Shown: positions 51,411-63,949 of the stretch, in pieces | Layout: each line of letters begins with the position of its first letter | Position numbering within the stretch: position 1 is the stretch's first letter | Source: Isoetes taiwanensis | Lineage: Eukaryota > Streptophyta > Lycopodiopsida > Isoetales > Isoetaceae | Reading direction: 5' to 3' | DNA: 64,000 bases | Assembly (NCBI GenBank): GCA_021234155.1 | Contig: JAJEKV010000027.1 | Span: forward strand, 2,601,167 to 2,665,166 | Translations under genes and position numbers: made by a program | The notes under the pieces: model-generated | Database searches by the model: none | What the model saw: only the letters and a program-made list of their open reading frames with translations | What the model was told of the DNA's origin: nothing

Positions 51411-54212
51411 GCAGAACGCCATGGGCTGCTTCATGTCCACCATGGACCCTGCCTCGCACTAAATCTAGTGCAACTCCGCTTTGCCAGGCTCATATGGTTA
51501 ACACAACCGATGGCTATGAGACCACAGCTTGATGGGACCAAAATTTCGCTTACCGCGGGCCTCCTTTCTGAGGTATTTAAAATTCCCTTTCGGAGACCTT
51601 GTTTATCTTGCATTGCAATCAATGATCAGGATGTCTCTGTGTATGGCGCACTTCCTTACCAAGCCACTGTCCACCGGCTTTCCAACATCGCCAAACCTCA
51701 TGACTCTTTTGTCAAATTCTTATGGAGAAATTCTATGGGTATTCTATCAAGAACACCCACATCAATAAAACCCTTCTACAATGTTGTCATCATGGCAATC
51801 AATTCCCCTCTTGATCTGGATGGAACCACATTTTGCTTTTCGCCTTCTTCATTTAAATTGATCGAGTCCCGGCTAATCCTTCTTCAAGCTCAAACCTCTA
51901 TGGGAGCCCATTTGCAAGCCCTCATCCGTCATCACGGCCTCTACCCCCTCGCCTCTTCCAGATCCTCCACACGTCTTATCATACTCTTTCCCAAAACCCT
52001 ACGGGGAACCTTCAAAAATCCACAATCCTCTCATCCTTCTCCAAAAAAACCACCTCCCATGTCACCCTTTCGTCCACTGACACCATGCCCCGTCATTCTC
52101 ATGCAAACTCTCAGACATCACAGACACAACATCAGCAGGGCCCTGTACCACCTCCTACACGGCAGGCCCTCTATCAATATCAGCAAGAAGTTCAAGCAGC
52201 TGTCCACCAGTTTCAAGCCTCCAACGAAACATTTATGAATGAAGTTCAAGCTTACATGGAAGCCTCAGAGGTCGCCGAGGATTTCAAAGCCGCAATCTGG
52301 CGCATCATCTCCTGGAAGATCAACAGCACAAGACAAGCATGGGGCTGCATTACGCCACCGTGACTCTCTCAAGAGCGCGTGCGGATCTCCGTAAGACCCC
52401 GGAAGATCTGGTGTTACGACTCAAAGCCAGGACACCCGCCTTGAAGCACAAGAGAAAGCATTCAGCGACACTCAGAAGCTGTACACAGAGCTTTCTCAGA
52501 ATTACACATCTCAGGTCCACGACCTTCCGAAAGACGCCGCGGCATCGCATCGAGTTGGAGACCTCAGCTCTCCACGATGACCGGTCAACTCCAGCTCCTC
52601 CAACCAACTTCATGATGCGCACAAGCAGAAAATCATTGATGATGCAAATTGCCAATCTTCTGGCTTCAACATGCTACTCATGCCGCGATCATCCTCCTCG
52701 TGGCACCTCTCAACGCCGGCCAAGGATCGGCCACGCCTTTTACTTGAAAAAGAAAAATCAGATCCATAACTGAAACTCCAAATTTCCAAAGACGCTATTC
52801 AATCTGCGGAGGATGCTCACCGTAAGCGGGATGGCTATCTTGACATAGCGAACCGCATTATGTAAAGATTTCGCCCGTCCCACTAGCTATTTGGATTATG
52901 TGGTTGCCCGACGCCACCAATTCCTTCCGGTGGTATGCCGCAGCGTCAAGTCAATACACAACCTTTACGCAGTGGGGACTTTCTCCGGATCCGCCGCACC
53001 TCGTTTCTTGAGATAAAGGCTTGCTTTGTGCCCCTTTGGTCTATGAGCGTGTCACCGTGGAAGACCCCGACTTATTCACTTTCGTGGTTGTTCAGCTCAT
53101 GGCCTATGTCTTCCATAATTTTTATCCGGCCGACACGCAAGATCAATTCAGATGATGAAGCCCACCACATTTTTCGTGGTGACTCTAATGTCGCTTTGGT
53201 CGTTACATGTGATTCCAACCCATATTTCAGCAATCATGATCAAACTCACACCTTTGCCACGAGTACATGCCCGAGTTGGCACATCAATTACCTTTATGGC
53301 AAGCGTAAAACACCGTACCTCCAAAGCGGAAACTCTTAGCAAATCCGGGAAGATCTTCAATTTGCCCGTATATATATGCAACACTTAGGTGGGTATAATC
53401 AGCTATGGGCTCGCTGAGCAAGACCCAACCCACTGGATGGGTCAATCCTCCGGTATATTCATAACTCTCGTGGAGCCCAATGGGACCATTGGTGTCGCAT
53501 TGATCAAGACCTTGTTCGGGAATTTCGAGAGCTTGCTCAATGTACCCCCACGCCCACTGGGTCCGGGCGCAGCTCACCCTATGCTTCATTAAGGGCACCC
53601 GCCCGCCTACTCTGCCTCCGACCGGGCGTCTTCACTTCGACACCCGTTATGGACGGGCCATGCCGGGTGGACTCCTCCTCAAATTGCCACCGATCTTGAT
53701 GGGATCCACGCTTTGGCGACGCTCCCATTGGGAAAATGGTGCCACTGGACCATCTTTAAAACCTGGATTTATGTAGCAAATGAGCGTGGTTGGCGACGCC
53801 AAGCTTAAGGGCCTATGGCACTCTTTTCTTGGAACGAAGCTGCCACCTCACCGATCCCTCGGGTCCATCAAAGCGTGTTTTTTGTTTGCTCTCAAATGCT
53901 CGCTGGTAAGCTCCCCTAAATAGGCGCCCCATTTTCCACCCAAAACCCAAATGTCCAGTGCATTTGGTCTTCGACTTGCCTCCTCATGGAATGCCAATTT
54001 GTTCCGCCAAGCGCGACGCCGCTCTTGAAGAAATGGTCGCCTCGAGATTTCTTATTGATGCTCATCCCGCCATTGGGCTCAACACTCGCAAAGATCGCAA
54101 AACCGCATAGACCTCATTGGACAAGATCATAATGGTAAAAGGCCCTCACACTCGCGAAGATGTTCCAAACTCCCGGGTTCCCACCCTCCCAATCACTTCC
54201 TCCTTTTCTTGA
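51411..54212 (+). pseudogene. P2 ORF2
   Basis: Homologue of 25672-28175 plus 41349-41642, uninterrupted by T. Frames: 51468-52238 (DGTKISLTAGLLSEVFKIPF), 52085-52363 (QALYQYQQEVQAAVHQFQAS), then fragments to the terminal part near 54,212. It serves as the reference for the empty T insertion site (about 53,923). Confidence 0.7.
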
Positions 54213-54220
54213 CACCGAAA

Positions 54221-54368
54221 GTGGTTTGGTGGGGAGTATTAGCCCCCAGACGCCCCGGTGTGGACTATTCATGCACACAACGGAACAGGTCAAGAACAAG
54301 GAGACGACCACGGGTCAGACGTCCAAAGGTCCTCGAAGACCAAGGCACAAGAGACCAAAGCCACCGTA
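54221..54368 (+). other. P2 polypurine tract and tail
   Basis: GGTTTGGTGGGGAGT followed by about 130 bases homologous to 41671-41808, ending at the junction with M sequence. Confidence 0.55.
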
Positions 54369-54482
54369 GGTTGCTTGACATCTACCTCTTCAGGAAGACA
54401 TGGAAAATTTGGTCGATGTCGGCCTCGGCAAAGATGAGCGCCGGGCATTTGTACCATCTCAAGGAAATCGAGAGGTTGCCAT
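54369..54482 (-). pseudogene. ORF-b stub (copy 3)
   Basis: ATG at 54482, homologous to 41809-41912, with small indels. It joins P tail at the same position as copy 2. Confidence 0.55.
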
Positions 54483-54596
54483 TGGTTAATCGCGAAAAGA
54501 GGGTATCAAACGGTTGCAAGAGCACCTCAGGGAGCTGGAAAATCGGCTAAGAAGGCAGGAGCAAACTTGTAGGGTGCCTTGTGTGTAATGAGGGGC

Positions 54597-54605
54597 CTAT
54601 TTATA
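54597..54605 (-). promoter_or_regulatory. TATA box upstream of ORF-b stub (copy 3)
   Basis: CTATAAATAGG on minus, 115 bases before the ATG, unchanged from copies 1 and 2. Confidence 0.55.
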
Positions 54606-54796
54606 GAAAAGGGGAAAACCCTAATTTTTGGATGACTTGGAAAATTCCTGGGGTTGGGCAATTCTAGTCTATACTGAGGTCAAAATGGGAATTTGAAGAC
54701 TAGTTCAAGTGTTTGAGCGTGGCTGGGTTACCTAAAAGATGCTATACAACAGGTTGGGAATTATTCGGGCAAGTTTTTGTGAAGAAATGGTAGGAG

Positions 54797-55064
54797 GTCT
54801 CACAGCTTGCGCCTCGCTCAAAAACTAAAGTTTAGTTTCTTGACCAGGCGCGAGCTGTGAGACATCAGTCTCATTTTGATCAAAACATGTCCAATTTGGA
54901 TAAACTAAGGGTGTAAGAATGATGGGCTCATCAAATCAGGTAGAATCGACCCCTTGTTTGGTCGATTTGGAGCTGTTTTGGGCGAGTTTTGGGCAAGGTC
55001 TCACAGCTTGCGCCTCGCTCAAAAACTAAAGTTTAGTTTTTAGTCCAGGCGCGAGCTGTGAGAC
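54797..55064. repeat. Two intact 66-nt hairpin repeats (copy 3)
   Basis: 54797-54863 and 54998-55064. Outer arms GTCTCACAGCTTGCGCCT and AGGCGCGAGCTGTGAGAC pair over 18 bases with one G-U; the loop holds a second palindrome AAAACTAAAGTTTAGTTT. These two are the best-preserved members and define the family. The rest of the spacer (54606-55200) is A+T-rich and holds no gene. Confidence 0.9.
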
Positions 55065-55204
55065 ATCACGTCTTTCTGTCTGCAATTGTCCTATTTTACC
55101 AAAATAAAAGCTAAAACTTGCTAACTTATCCTAATTAAGCAAGTTCAGATAATTAAAGTACTCAAAATTGTTCTATTATCACAAAAAATTTTCGATTATT
55201 TACA

Positions 55205-56493
55205 AAACGTTTAGGGGCGTTCTCCCTTGATGCGAGTAGCAAGTTGCATGTCTTGCCTCATCAGAGTCACTCGCTTCGCATGGACAGTGCAAGCTGTGGA
55301 GTCTTCAAAATGCCGCAAGACTATCTTCGCTCACCGCTTCGGAGGCGCAAAGATCTCATCTGCGGACCTCAGAGTCCGGCCCTAAAATCGTGATCACTTC
55401 TCTAACTAGCCGAAAGCAAAGGGGCGCTGGGAATCGAGGCCGTAGGCTGCGTTGGAAGTGTCGGATTTCCCAGCGTTTGCTCTCGCCGAAGCCGTTTCTT
55501 GGTGAGCTTCTTAAATGCGTGCTTTTTTCGGGCTTTGGGCTTGGGTGGTGGCGGTCTTAGGGTCTGCTGCTTGGTTGGGTGTCCTCCTTCAATGGCCCTG
55601 ACCCTGTTCTCCTGGTAGTACTTGTCGTATGCCTCCCACTCCTTCATGTAGGCATTGTGCTCCCGCATCTTCACGTTCATAGATCTTTACAAGATTGCGG
55701 ACGTGGGACTCCGGGCAGGCGGGGTTGCTTTTTCCTGTCCCATTTCGGGTAAGGAGGGGGCTTCTTCACCGTGTCCTGTTGCTCCTCCTCGGCCACTTCC
55801 TGCTCGGTTACTACCTGTTCAACTACTACCTGTTCAACAGCCGGGGGTTTGGAAGAACTTGCCCCCTTACGTGTTGGGGTTATGTTCTTCGTCGGGAATC
55901 CTCCGAGGGGGTTGGGGGACGACGGGGTGGTCGATTCGGTAATGGTTATCTTCGGGTTGGGCTTTTTCACCATGGGGACGTCCTTGAACTTCCTTGGGCT
56001 CCCCACCCATTTCCCTTTCTTCTTTTTGAGCTCCTCGGCCGATTTCTTCTCTTCTTCTTCCCTCTTCCTCTTCTTCTCTTCTCTTTTCCTTTCTCGGCGT
56101 TCGTATTTCCTGATAAACCGAGCGAGGTCTGCTTCCTCTTCCGGCTGAAGTCTCGGCTCCATCTGCTCCTGTTGCTCCTCCGCTTCCTTTTCTCGGATCC
56201 AGGCTTCGACTTGTTCTTCGACGGTCGGCTCTGGAGTGGGTATCCTCCTTTCCTCTCGGGCTTTGGTTCTCCTTTCTCGCTGCGCTTCCTCCTCCTCTTC
56301 CTCAAGTACCTCGTCCACCCCAGGTGTACTTCATCTTCTTCATTGTGTTAGGAAGGTTCTCCCTCACTTTCGAAGAAGGTGGATCGTTAGGGATTAGGGC
56401 TCTGCGACATCGTCCCGAATCGTCTTGGCATCGGAAGCGGTCGATTAACCGCCTAGGGCGGGCTTTCCTCGCAGTCTGCTTGGTCCGTGCCAT
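55205..56493 (-). CDS. ORF-a (copy 3): H3-tail-like N terminus
   Basis: ATG at 56493 in the same CAAACATGGCA context. Frame 56302-56493 opens [20 protein letters not shown], so the ten H3-identical residues are kept while the following sequence differs from copy 2. After a shift the frame 55677-56318 (213 codons) supplies the acidic and Arg/Lys/Glu-rich coiled coil ([38 protein letters not shown]), [20 protein letters not shown], then [17 protein letters not shown]. 55402-55680 gives the C-terminal [20 protein letters not shown] and proline-rich part. Confidence 0.65.
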
Positions 56494-56704
56494 GTTTGAC
56501 GGATCGTCAATCGGATCTCGGGCGCCAAAGATCGCCTTAGGGAGCGAGAGCTGGTTTCTAAGGCGGGAATGTTCAAATGAGGGGGTCTACTTCTATTTAT
56601 GGCTTTTCAAATTTTTAGGTCAAACTTCAAGTTGCTTTATTTAACATGCTAAGATACCTGTTTAGTTAAAACTTACACTTATTTCAGACTTTTCCTGCTT
56701 ATTG

Positions 56705-56959
56705 GTCTCACAGGTCGCGCCTCGCTCAAAAACTAAAGTTTAGTTTTTAGTCCAGGCGCGAGCTGTGAGATCTCACACATTTTTAAGTAATTTAAGTAAT
56801 CAAATCATGCTATTCTTACTAATTCCTATCTTAGAATTAGCTTTACCCTATTAGTTTTCTCAAATTCATCATGTTTAAGTGATCTTGGCTCAATGTTCAC
56901 GCCTTGCCCTCGCTCAAAAACTAACTTTTAGTTCTTCGACCAGGCGCGAGCTGTGAGAC
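56705..56959. repeat. Two 66-nt hairpin repeats (copy 3 leader)
   Basis: 56705-56770 and 56894-56959; right arms GGCGCGAGCTGTGAGA intact in both, left arms with changes at CAGCT. The leader 56494-57147 holds no other gene. Confidence 0.8.
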
Positions 56960-57147
56960 CACCTCACTTGGAAAATTTTTGGCTTATTCTTTTTAGTCTT
57001 ATTAAATTCCAATTCACTTAATTGTTACTAGCTTAGCATAAACTACAAAGATGAGAAAAAATTTCCCACTTTTCGAAGCTTAAGGATCCTACCAAGTTAG
57101 TACTACTAGGACCATGGCCTGCTTTGCTCTTGGTCTCCAAGAACATA

Positions 57148-57157
57148 GCTCGATACT
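57148..57157 (-). promoter_or_regulatory. Degenerate primer-binding site (copy 3)
   Basis: GCTCGATACT where copy 2 has GCTCTGATACCA; the CTG is altered as in E2. Confidence 0.6.
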
Positions 57158-57159
57158 AT

Positions 57160-58499
57160 TGTGACGCTCCCCTACTGTGATAATGATGCCCGCACCGTGA
57201 TACAACCAGGAGTTCATCCCCATACCAGCTCCATACTGATACAGGGCCCTCCACAGATCATTGTGACCTTCTGGAGTCCACAATGGGGAAGAATGAAGGG
57301 GTCATTTTACCCCGTCTCCCTCGGGGCCTACCTAGCGGGCGTAAAACATACACGCCAAGAACATACATCAGATATCCACCTCGGAAGGGTGGTGCATCAA
57401 CATCTGCATAGACAAAGATCAGCACGACGATGAGCAGGAAGTTCCTACCCAAGGCTCGCATTACGGGGATGGATCGACAAGCTTGGGTCTCCAGAGTTCC
57501 TTGCGCATGTAATCATGACAAGGATTGGGCTGGCATAAGAACATGGCATTGGGTTGTCCACTCCCATCCGCCCCTCCCGGCACACTTTGCGCAGTAGGTT
57601 GAAAAGTGTTAGGACCCGATCAGAGCCTCGTAGGGGTGCATAGCCAAGGGGCTACTCCCGGGTTACATCTCCCGGGCCCATGGGGCGGTAGGGATCACTC
57701 CCACCAGGTCTACATGCTGACCCAAGGTGACTAGAGGGTCACCGCCTTATTCGACTTAACCCTTTGGAAGGTGAACCCCACCCCATGGGTGTAAGGCGAG
57801 CCCATGCCTTGCCCACACTCGTGGCAAGCCATTAGACCTAGTCACCGATCCCCGGCAGAGGCCTTACACACCGGAGGGATCGGGTCAAGGGTCCAACACT
57901 AACCTCGCTCGAAGCCAGTCTGGTCCCTTCACCCACAACCGTGTGAGGCTCTTGTACACACGGCCTAAAACTAGTAATGCACTAAGAGGGACTAACTAGG
58001 GAGCATCATCTACTAAGCTTTAAGTCTCTACCCCCTTCCCAATACAATGAGTTCACGTAATCCATCCGGCCCATCATATCAACATAATAAATAATAAAGA
58101 ACTAATCTATCTCATAGAGTTAGGTTCTTTAGTTAGATCAATCTCGGGATCTACTTGGCTGCTAGGGTGATCTAATAGGCTAAACCCACCGGGTTCAAGT
58201 TAGGTGGAGTAAGGTTTATGCTATTTGATGGACCAAATACCGATCCCCGGTTCACTCCTCTCGATCCGGCCCATGTCTCTAAGATGCGGTCGGAAGGGCG
58301 ATCCGACACGCCGGGCCGCACGCGCGATCGTGGGAGTTGGAATCGACTCCCAGCGCTGAACCGGGGCTTGGAAGGTCCGTGGGCTTAAAAGGGGAATGTT
58401 AGGGTTTGGTGCCTTATGTAGGCTATCGGGCTAGGTTTAGGGTTCTCATGACCCTTGGTCTACCTTTTAATGGGTTAAAGGTCTAAAGGTGCGCTGCGA
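57160..58499 (-). repeat. LTR L3
   Basis: Third close copy of the 1.33-kb LTR (TGTGACGCTCCCC to GTGCGCTGCG). No gene inside. Confidence 0.8.
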
Positions 58500-58729
58500 T
58501 TGCTAAGTGTGCGCGCCCTTGCAAGTTGCCCCCTAGGGCGCCCTTGCTTAGTATATCGCCGCGCATACACGCCGACCGGACGGGCGGTACGCGCGGACGG
58601 CCAAGATGATGGTATACGCCTTGAGACCGTATATCGTGATCGAACGCCACACCTCAAAGAATCACGCAGATCAACCACCGCTCCCCGCCAATCAACCTCA
58701 TTTGGATCAACAAGCACAGAAGAAATTTT

Positions 58730-60340
58730 TCAGGCTCTTAATCCTCCAAGAGCCGCCAAATTGGGTAGGTTTGGTTTCACGCTGCACTGTATGCCACGCC
58801 TTTAACCATTCTTCCTCATGACACGCAGAACCTGCTTTTGCCGACACTCCATCCCTCATGACGAGGAAAAAAGGTTCACTTTGCCCCTGACTTGGAGAAA
58901 CTCATGCCTCATGTCATGCCTAAAGTCCGCCAAAGCATTCTCAACCTCATGCAAGCTGCTGAAGGCCGCACGTTGGCTAGTGTCCATGCCACCACCAGAG
59001 CTCAACAGCGGCGGGATACACCTCCACATCTCAACCTCCACGCCTCGAGACATATCCGAATATTGCTGCAGAGGTGGAGCTTCTCAAAGAAGTTGCTGCT
59101 TCCTTACCATGCACTCCAGCTCCCTTGGATCCAGCTGATCCCTTTTCTCATGTGCCTCTGGAACTCCAAGAGGAGCTTGCCAAAATCAAAATTCCTTTAA
59201 GTCTGGCAACATTTTTGAAACTATGTCCTGCTCTCAAGGACCGGTTGCCCCTCTCCTAACCGCTTTGGTTGGGGCAAGAGGCTACCTCCACACCCACCGG
59301 TCCATGCCACTTGGGCAATCAACAAGTCAATCATGTTCAAATTGACTCGGGTAGTGTCAGAATCTTATCACGGATAAACTCCGCAAGCAAATGGGCATCA
59401 AACAACCCTATCGTGCCCCATATGACATCAAATTGGCTAATGGCCATATCACGCCGACCTCAAGGCGCCACGCCTCTTCTTCACATCAACATTGGTGATC
59501 TCAGATCCCCTTGAATTTGGTGTTTGGAAAGCCGGAGAAGATCCGTGTGATTATGAAATGTTGGTCGGCAGACCTTTTCTCCGTCAGGCCAAGAGTATCC
59601 ATTACTGGGCCACGGATCAGTTAGTCATTACAGATGGTCACCTCAATGCCACTATGGACTTGGAAACTGGCAAGATCATTTCGGTTGACAATGCTGAACC
59701 TTCTCTCTCCGACACCGATTCTCGAGGAAGCCCCTAATATTTATCAAGTTCGGGCCTCCTCGCGAAGTCCGGCCTCGTCATCCTACCCGAATATTTGATC
59801 CTTGGGGAGAGATGACTCTTGATCAGGACCAGGCTGTGGCAACTTTGTTTGACCCCTACCTGGCTCCTTGCAATCGCATCCAACGTGTTGATCACTTTTC
59901 AGATGCAGAACTTCCTTCAGAAACAGTTGATGTCCATGCTGTCATGAAGCAATCTTTGCTTGATGACAATCAGCAACCCCTCTTCTTCACCACGCAGAGC
60001 GCCACTCATCCTGTCATGTTTCAACCTCCTGCTCATATCGTTCAAGACACGGAAGTTATCCCACATATTTAGACTCCTGAAGTCGAGATTGTGGACGTTG
60101 GCAACAATCAGCCCGTCCGCCTTGCTGCCAATCTCCCAACACCCTATCGTAAAAGGGCCGTCATGCTGTTCAAAAAATTCAAACACATTTTCGCCTGGAG
60201 CTACAGAGACCTTCGGGGGATCAACAAAAACTTGGGGGAACTCACCATTCCTACCAAATCCGATGCACGTCCTGTATATAGCAACGATGCATCGCTCAAC
60301 CCCATTACCGCGGATCGCCAAAGCGTAAATTGACAAACTT
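58730..60340 (+). pseudogene. P3 protease region
   Basis: Frames 58892-59200, 59492-59737 and 59812-60072 reproduce the P1 protease region. The active site here reads DSGS (GACTCGGGTAGT, from 59344) where P1 and P2 read DGGS. A stop (TAG) at 60069-60071 interrupts the linker, and the shared TAG region follows near 60,277. Confidence 0.75.
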
Positions 60341-61085
60341 CTTGCCGCAGGTTTGATCTATGAGGTCAAACATTCGAATGGGTGAGCCCCATAGTCATTT
60401 AAGATCCGTTTATGCGTGGACTACCGAAAACTCAATCGGGCCACGAGCGTGATCATTTCCCACTTCCCTTCACGCACTGTGTTCGAAGAGGCGGCCATGA
60501 GATGTACTCCTTCATGGATGGTTTTTCCGCTACAATCAAATCTCAATCAAAGAATACGATCAACTCAAGACTACTTTTACCACCGCGGGGTACTTTTGCC
60601 TACAAGGTGGTTCCTTTTGGGTTATCAAACTCTCCATCAACGTTTCAACGATCATGCTCTCGTTTTTTTATGATTTTATGAAGGAAAATCCCTTCCCGCA
60701 AATTTTTCAAGATGACTTCTGCCTACAGTTCCATGGATGACCATTTGGATAAATTGGAACTTGTCTTTCAGAAATGTGATGAGTCCGGCATTAGTCTCAA
60801 TCCGAGAAATGCACCTGGCGCGCCACCTCCTGTTACGTTAGGGACATGTTGTCGCGAAAGGTGTATCACCACCGGATCCCGCCAAAATCGGTTGTGTGCT
60901 CAAAGCTCAAGCACCACCAATATCAAGGAGACACGCTTTTTCCGGGTAAGGTAAATTATTACTCCACCTTCATTCCCCGGACTCAAGCAGCCTATTGCAA
61001 ATCCCATCCATAAACTCACGGGTGATGAATCCACTGGCCTCGAATTCCCCAGCGGATGCCTGCTTTCCAACGCTTGAAGCTTTTG
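60341..61085 (+). pseudogene. P3 reverse transcriptase
   Basis: Fragments with GTFAYKVVPFGLSNSPSTFQ (60412-60681) and SAYSSMDDHLDKLELVFQKC (60712-60954). Same missing KKKNG segment as P1 and P2. Confidence 0.75.
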
Positions 61086-62880
61086 CTTACTCAGCCCCGG
61101 TTCTTGTTCCTCCTCAATGGGACAAGCCCTTTCATGTTCATGTTGATGTCTCGGCGTTTGCTATTGAGCTGTTCTTTCTCAAACATATGATGCGCATTAA
61201 TCGACAAACCAAAAGCGATATGCCGCCAGTAGAAAACTCAATCCTACTTGGCGCAACTACTCGCCACCGAGCTTAGAGGCCTTGGGTTTAATTTTTTTTC
61301 AGGTCCAACGGTTCGCCACTATCTCTTAGGCAGTCCAGATCAAGTTCTTTGTTGACCACCAAGCACTCCTTTACTTGATCAACAAATCCACGACCACGGG
61401 CGAATTGCTCGTTGGGTCCTCCTTACGCAAGAATTCGCGCTTTTGAAATTGTTCATAAGGCGGGAAAATCTCATGTCGCATCGATTATCTTTCACGATCC
61501 CACGTGATGATCCCTCCACGGGAGTTTCAGACGCATTTCCTGACGCTCAACTCTTTCTGGTCATGGCCACACCACATTGGTTCCACAACTTTCAGCAGTA
61601 TCTCCTTACAGGTGCTCTTCCATCAGAAGACGCCACGCTCTCTCCAGAAAAGCTTAAATCCCGGCCAACGCCAATTTTTCGCGAGGTCCGCCACTACACC
61701 ATGGTTGCAGGCCATCTTTACAAACGCGGCAAGGATACAGTTCTTCGACGATGTGTTCTTCCTCATGAGGTCCCAGATATTGTCGGAGAAGCATATGAAG
61801 GGCTTAGTGGTGGTCATTTTCATGGTGACACCACGGCACGCAAAAATCCTTTCGCAGTTATTTCGCCCACGCTTTTCAAAGACGCTCACGCTCATGCCCG
61901 CACGTGTGATGTATGTTAGCGTGTGGGAAGGCCCACGGCCCGTGACGCTCTTCCCTTGACGCCGGTCGCCACGCCACTTCCCTTCAGCAAATGGGGAATG
62001 GATTTTGTGGGACCCATTGATCCTCCTGCGCGGCACACCCGTGCCCGCTACATTCTGGTTCTCACTGACTACGCTACCAAATGGGCGGAAGCTTGCGCAC
62101 TTCCAGACAACACTGCAGCAAGCACAGCCAAGGTCATCTATACGCATATCATCACGCCGCGTTTTGGGCGGCCCCACCGAAGCCGGTCGGTGATCGAGGT
62201 GTTCATTTTGTCAATCATACTATAAAGGAGCTGACGGATTATCTGCTGATACATCATCACAAAAGCACACCTTACTATCCTCAAGGAAATGGTTTGGCTG
62301 AAAGCACCAACAAGACTCTCGTCACTATTCTCAAGAAAATTTGTGATGCTTCTCGCACCGACTGGCACAACAAGCTTCCCACTGTTCTTTGGGCTTACAA
62401 TACGAGTTTTAAAATTGCTACTGGCCACACTCCTTTCAAGTTGGTTTATGGTCAAGAAGCTCTTATGCCCTTTGAATATATTCTTAGACTCTGTTTCCAA
62501 CTTGCTACCGCGACATAATCCACCTGCTGCACTCAAGGAAAGGGTTTATCAATTGGAACAGTTGGATGAACTTCGGCGAGATGCTTACATTCGTGTTCTT
62601 CATGGACAACAGTTGCAGAAATCGTTACATGACAAACATCTCAAGACAAAAACATTCAAAGAAGGTGATTTGGTTCTTCTTTATGATTCTCGCTACAAAA
62701 ATTTTCCGGGCAAGTTAAAATTCAGGTGGCTTGGCCCTTATCAAATTATTCAAGTTGTTCAACCTAGTGTTTTCAAGCTCGCTGAGTTAGATGGCACTCC
62801 ATTACCTACATTGGTTAATGGCTTTCGCCTCAAACAATTTCATACAACCGAAAGTGACAATGATCCACCGTGATGCGTTC
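61086..62880 (+). pseudogene. P3 RNase H-integrase
   Basis: RNase H (61,100-61,440) is frame-broken. Integrase is well preserved: 61443-61919 (GEAYEGLSGGHFHGDTTARK, HARTCDVC), 61923-62225 (KWGMDFVGPIDPPARHTRAR), 62081-62518 (DRGVHFVNHTIKEL, YYPQGNGLAESTNKTL) and 62289-62873 for the C-terminal domain. Catalytic D, D and E are all present but in three frames. Confidence 0.85.
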
Positions 62881-63037
62881 CGCATACGTACACAAATGAT
62901 AGTGACTAAAAAAGCATATATTTATATTATCGAGGTGAAATTTTTACAAAATGTGAGCAGCGCCCATCTATTTCCGCTATGGGCAGAGCCCTATTAACAA
63001 AAAACGGGTTGAGCGCCCTATACACAAAATCCTAAAT

Positions 63038-63310
63038 TTTAACACCCTCTACTCTGGGTTGGGAGCAGAGGTGATGCGCAGGATATGGTACCAGTTGTGC
63101 TCGGGATCCCAGCGAAGGTGAATCACCACCTCCATCCCGTTGGTATGGGGATCGGGATGCTCAGCCATCCCCCGGCACCACCCATCCATGGCAATGCCAC
63201 GGTGCCAGGCACCTCCACAGGTCCAAGCAGTCCATCTTGCATGTTATCCACTCAAGGCAGTTCGAAGGCATGGTGCACTTGTTGTGAAGTCCAGCAGCAG
63301 ACATACTGAG
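63038..63310 (-). pseudogene. Antisense Cys-rich ORF (copy 3, one-base shift)
   Basis: Homologue of 24747-25013; one extra base at about 63,200 (GGTGCCAGGC versus GGTTGTGGC) shifts the frame in the middle of the Cys cluster. Confidence 0.35.
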
Positions 63311-63345
63311 CCCCATCGGGTGTCTCAGCTTCACCCACTGTTTGT

Positions 63346-63353
63346 CTTATATA
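63346..63353. promoter_or_regulatory. Bidirectional TATA site (copy 3)
   Basis: CTTATATAG, as in the other two copies; the leader 63354-63970 follows. Confidence 0.5.
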
Positions 63354-63949
63354 GCCAACCGAGGACCTCCTTGTCGACGTGGACCAATCAGAAAATTCGC
63401 CAACGTGTTAGCAATGCAAGGCTCTTTCTAATTCCAGAATCCTTTCTCACGCCGCATATCTAGCCTTGGTACCTTCTGACAATTCCTTTTTATGCTATCC
63501 CGCCTCGAGTTGCCGACATTAAATGACATTCCCTCCTTTCAAGCCCGTCAGTCATTAATATGGGTACATCTGCCACCTGTCACATCAGCTTGTTAAGTTC
63601 ACGTTTCATCTCCACCGGATTCATCGCTTTTCCCTTAAGCGTTTGGGGACCTAGCTTTCCGGCCAGCGCCACATCCATTTCTTTGTTTCCTCTTCATCAC
63701 GCCTCTTCACCAACACTTGGCGTAGCTTCTAAAACCTTTTAAATGCATCTTTTCCTCCCACTTCCTCTTCCTCCTCCGTGGCTCACGCCAAGTTCATCAC
63801 ATCTCTTTGTTCCCGGTATTTCCAAATGGCCACCACACAAAGATTTCCTCGGCTTCAATCCCTCTGCTCCACGAGATCCGGCTCTTTTTAGTCGCACAAA
63901 CTTCACCGCACCAACTTCGGAGAAACCCTAACGGGCCGAAGTCGAGATG

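Larger units (their letters stand above)
45920..54368 (+). mobile_element. P2: second P copy
   Basis: Same order as P1 without the T insertion; heavily frame-broken in pol and ORF2. Homology to P1 is base-for-base over long stretches, with clusters of differences at CAG/CTG sites. Confidence 0.8.
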
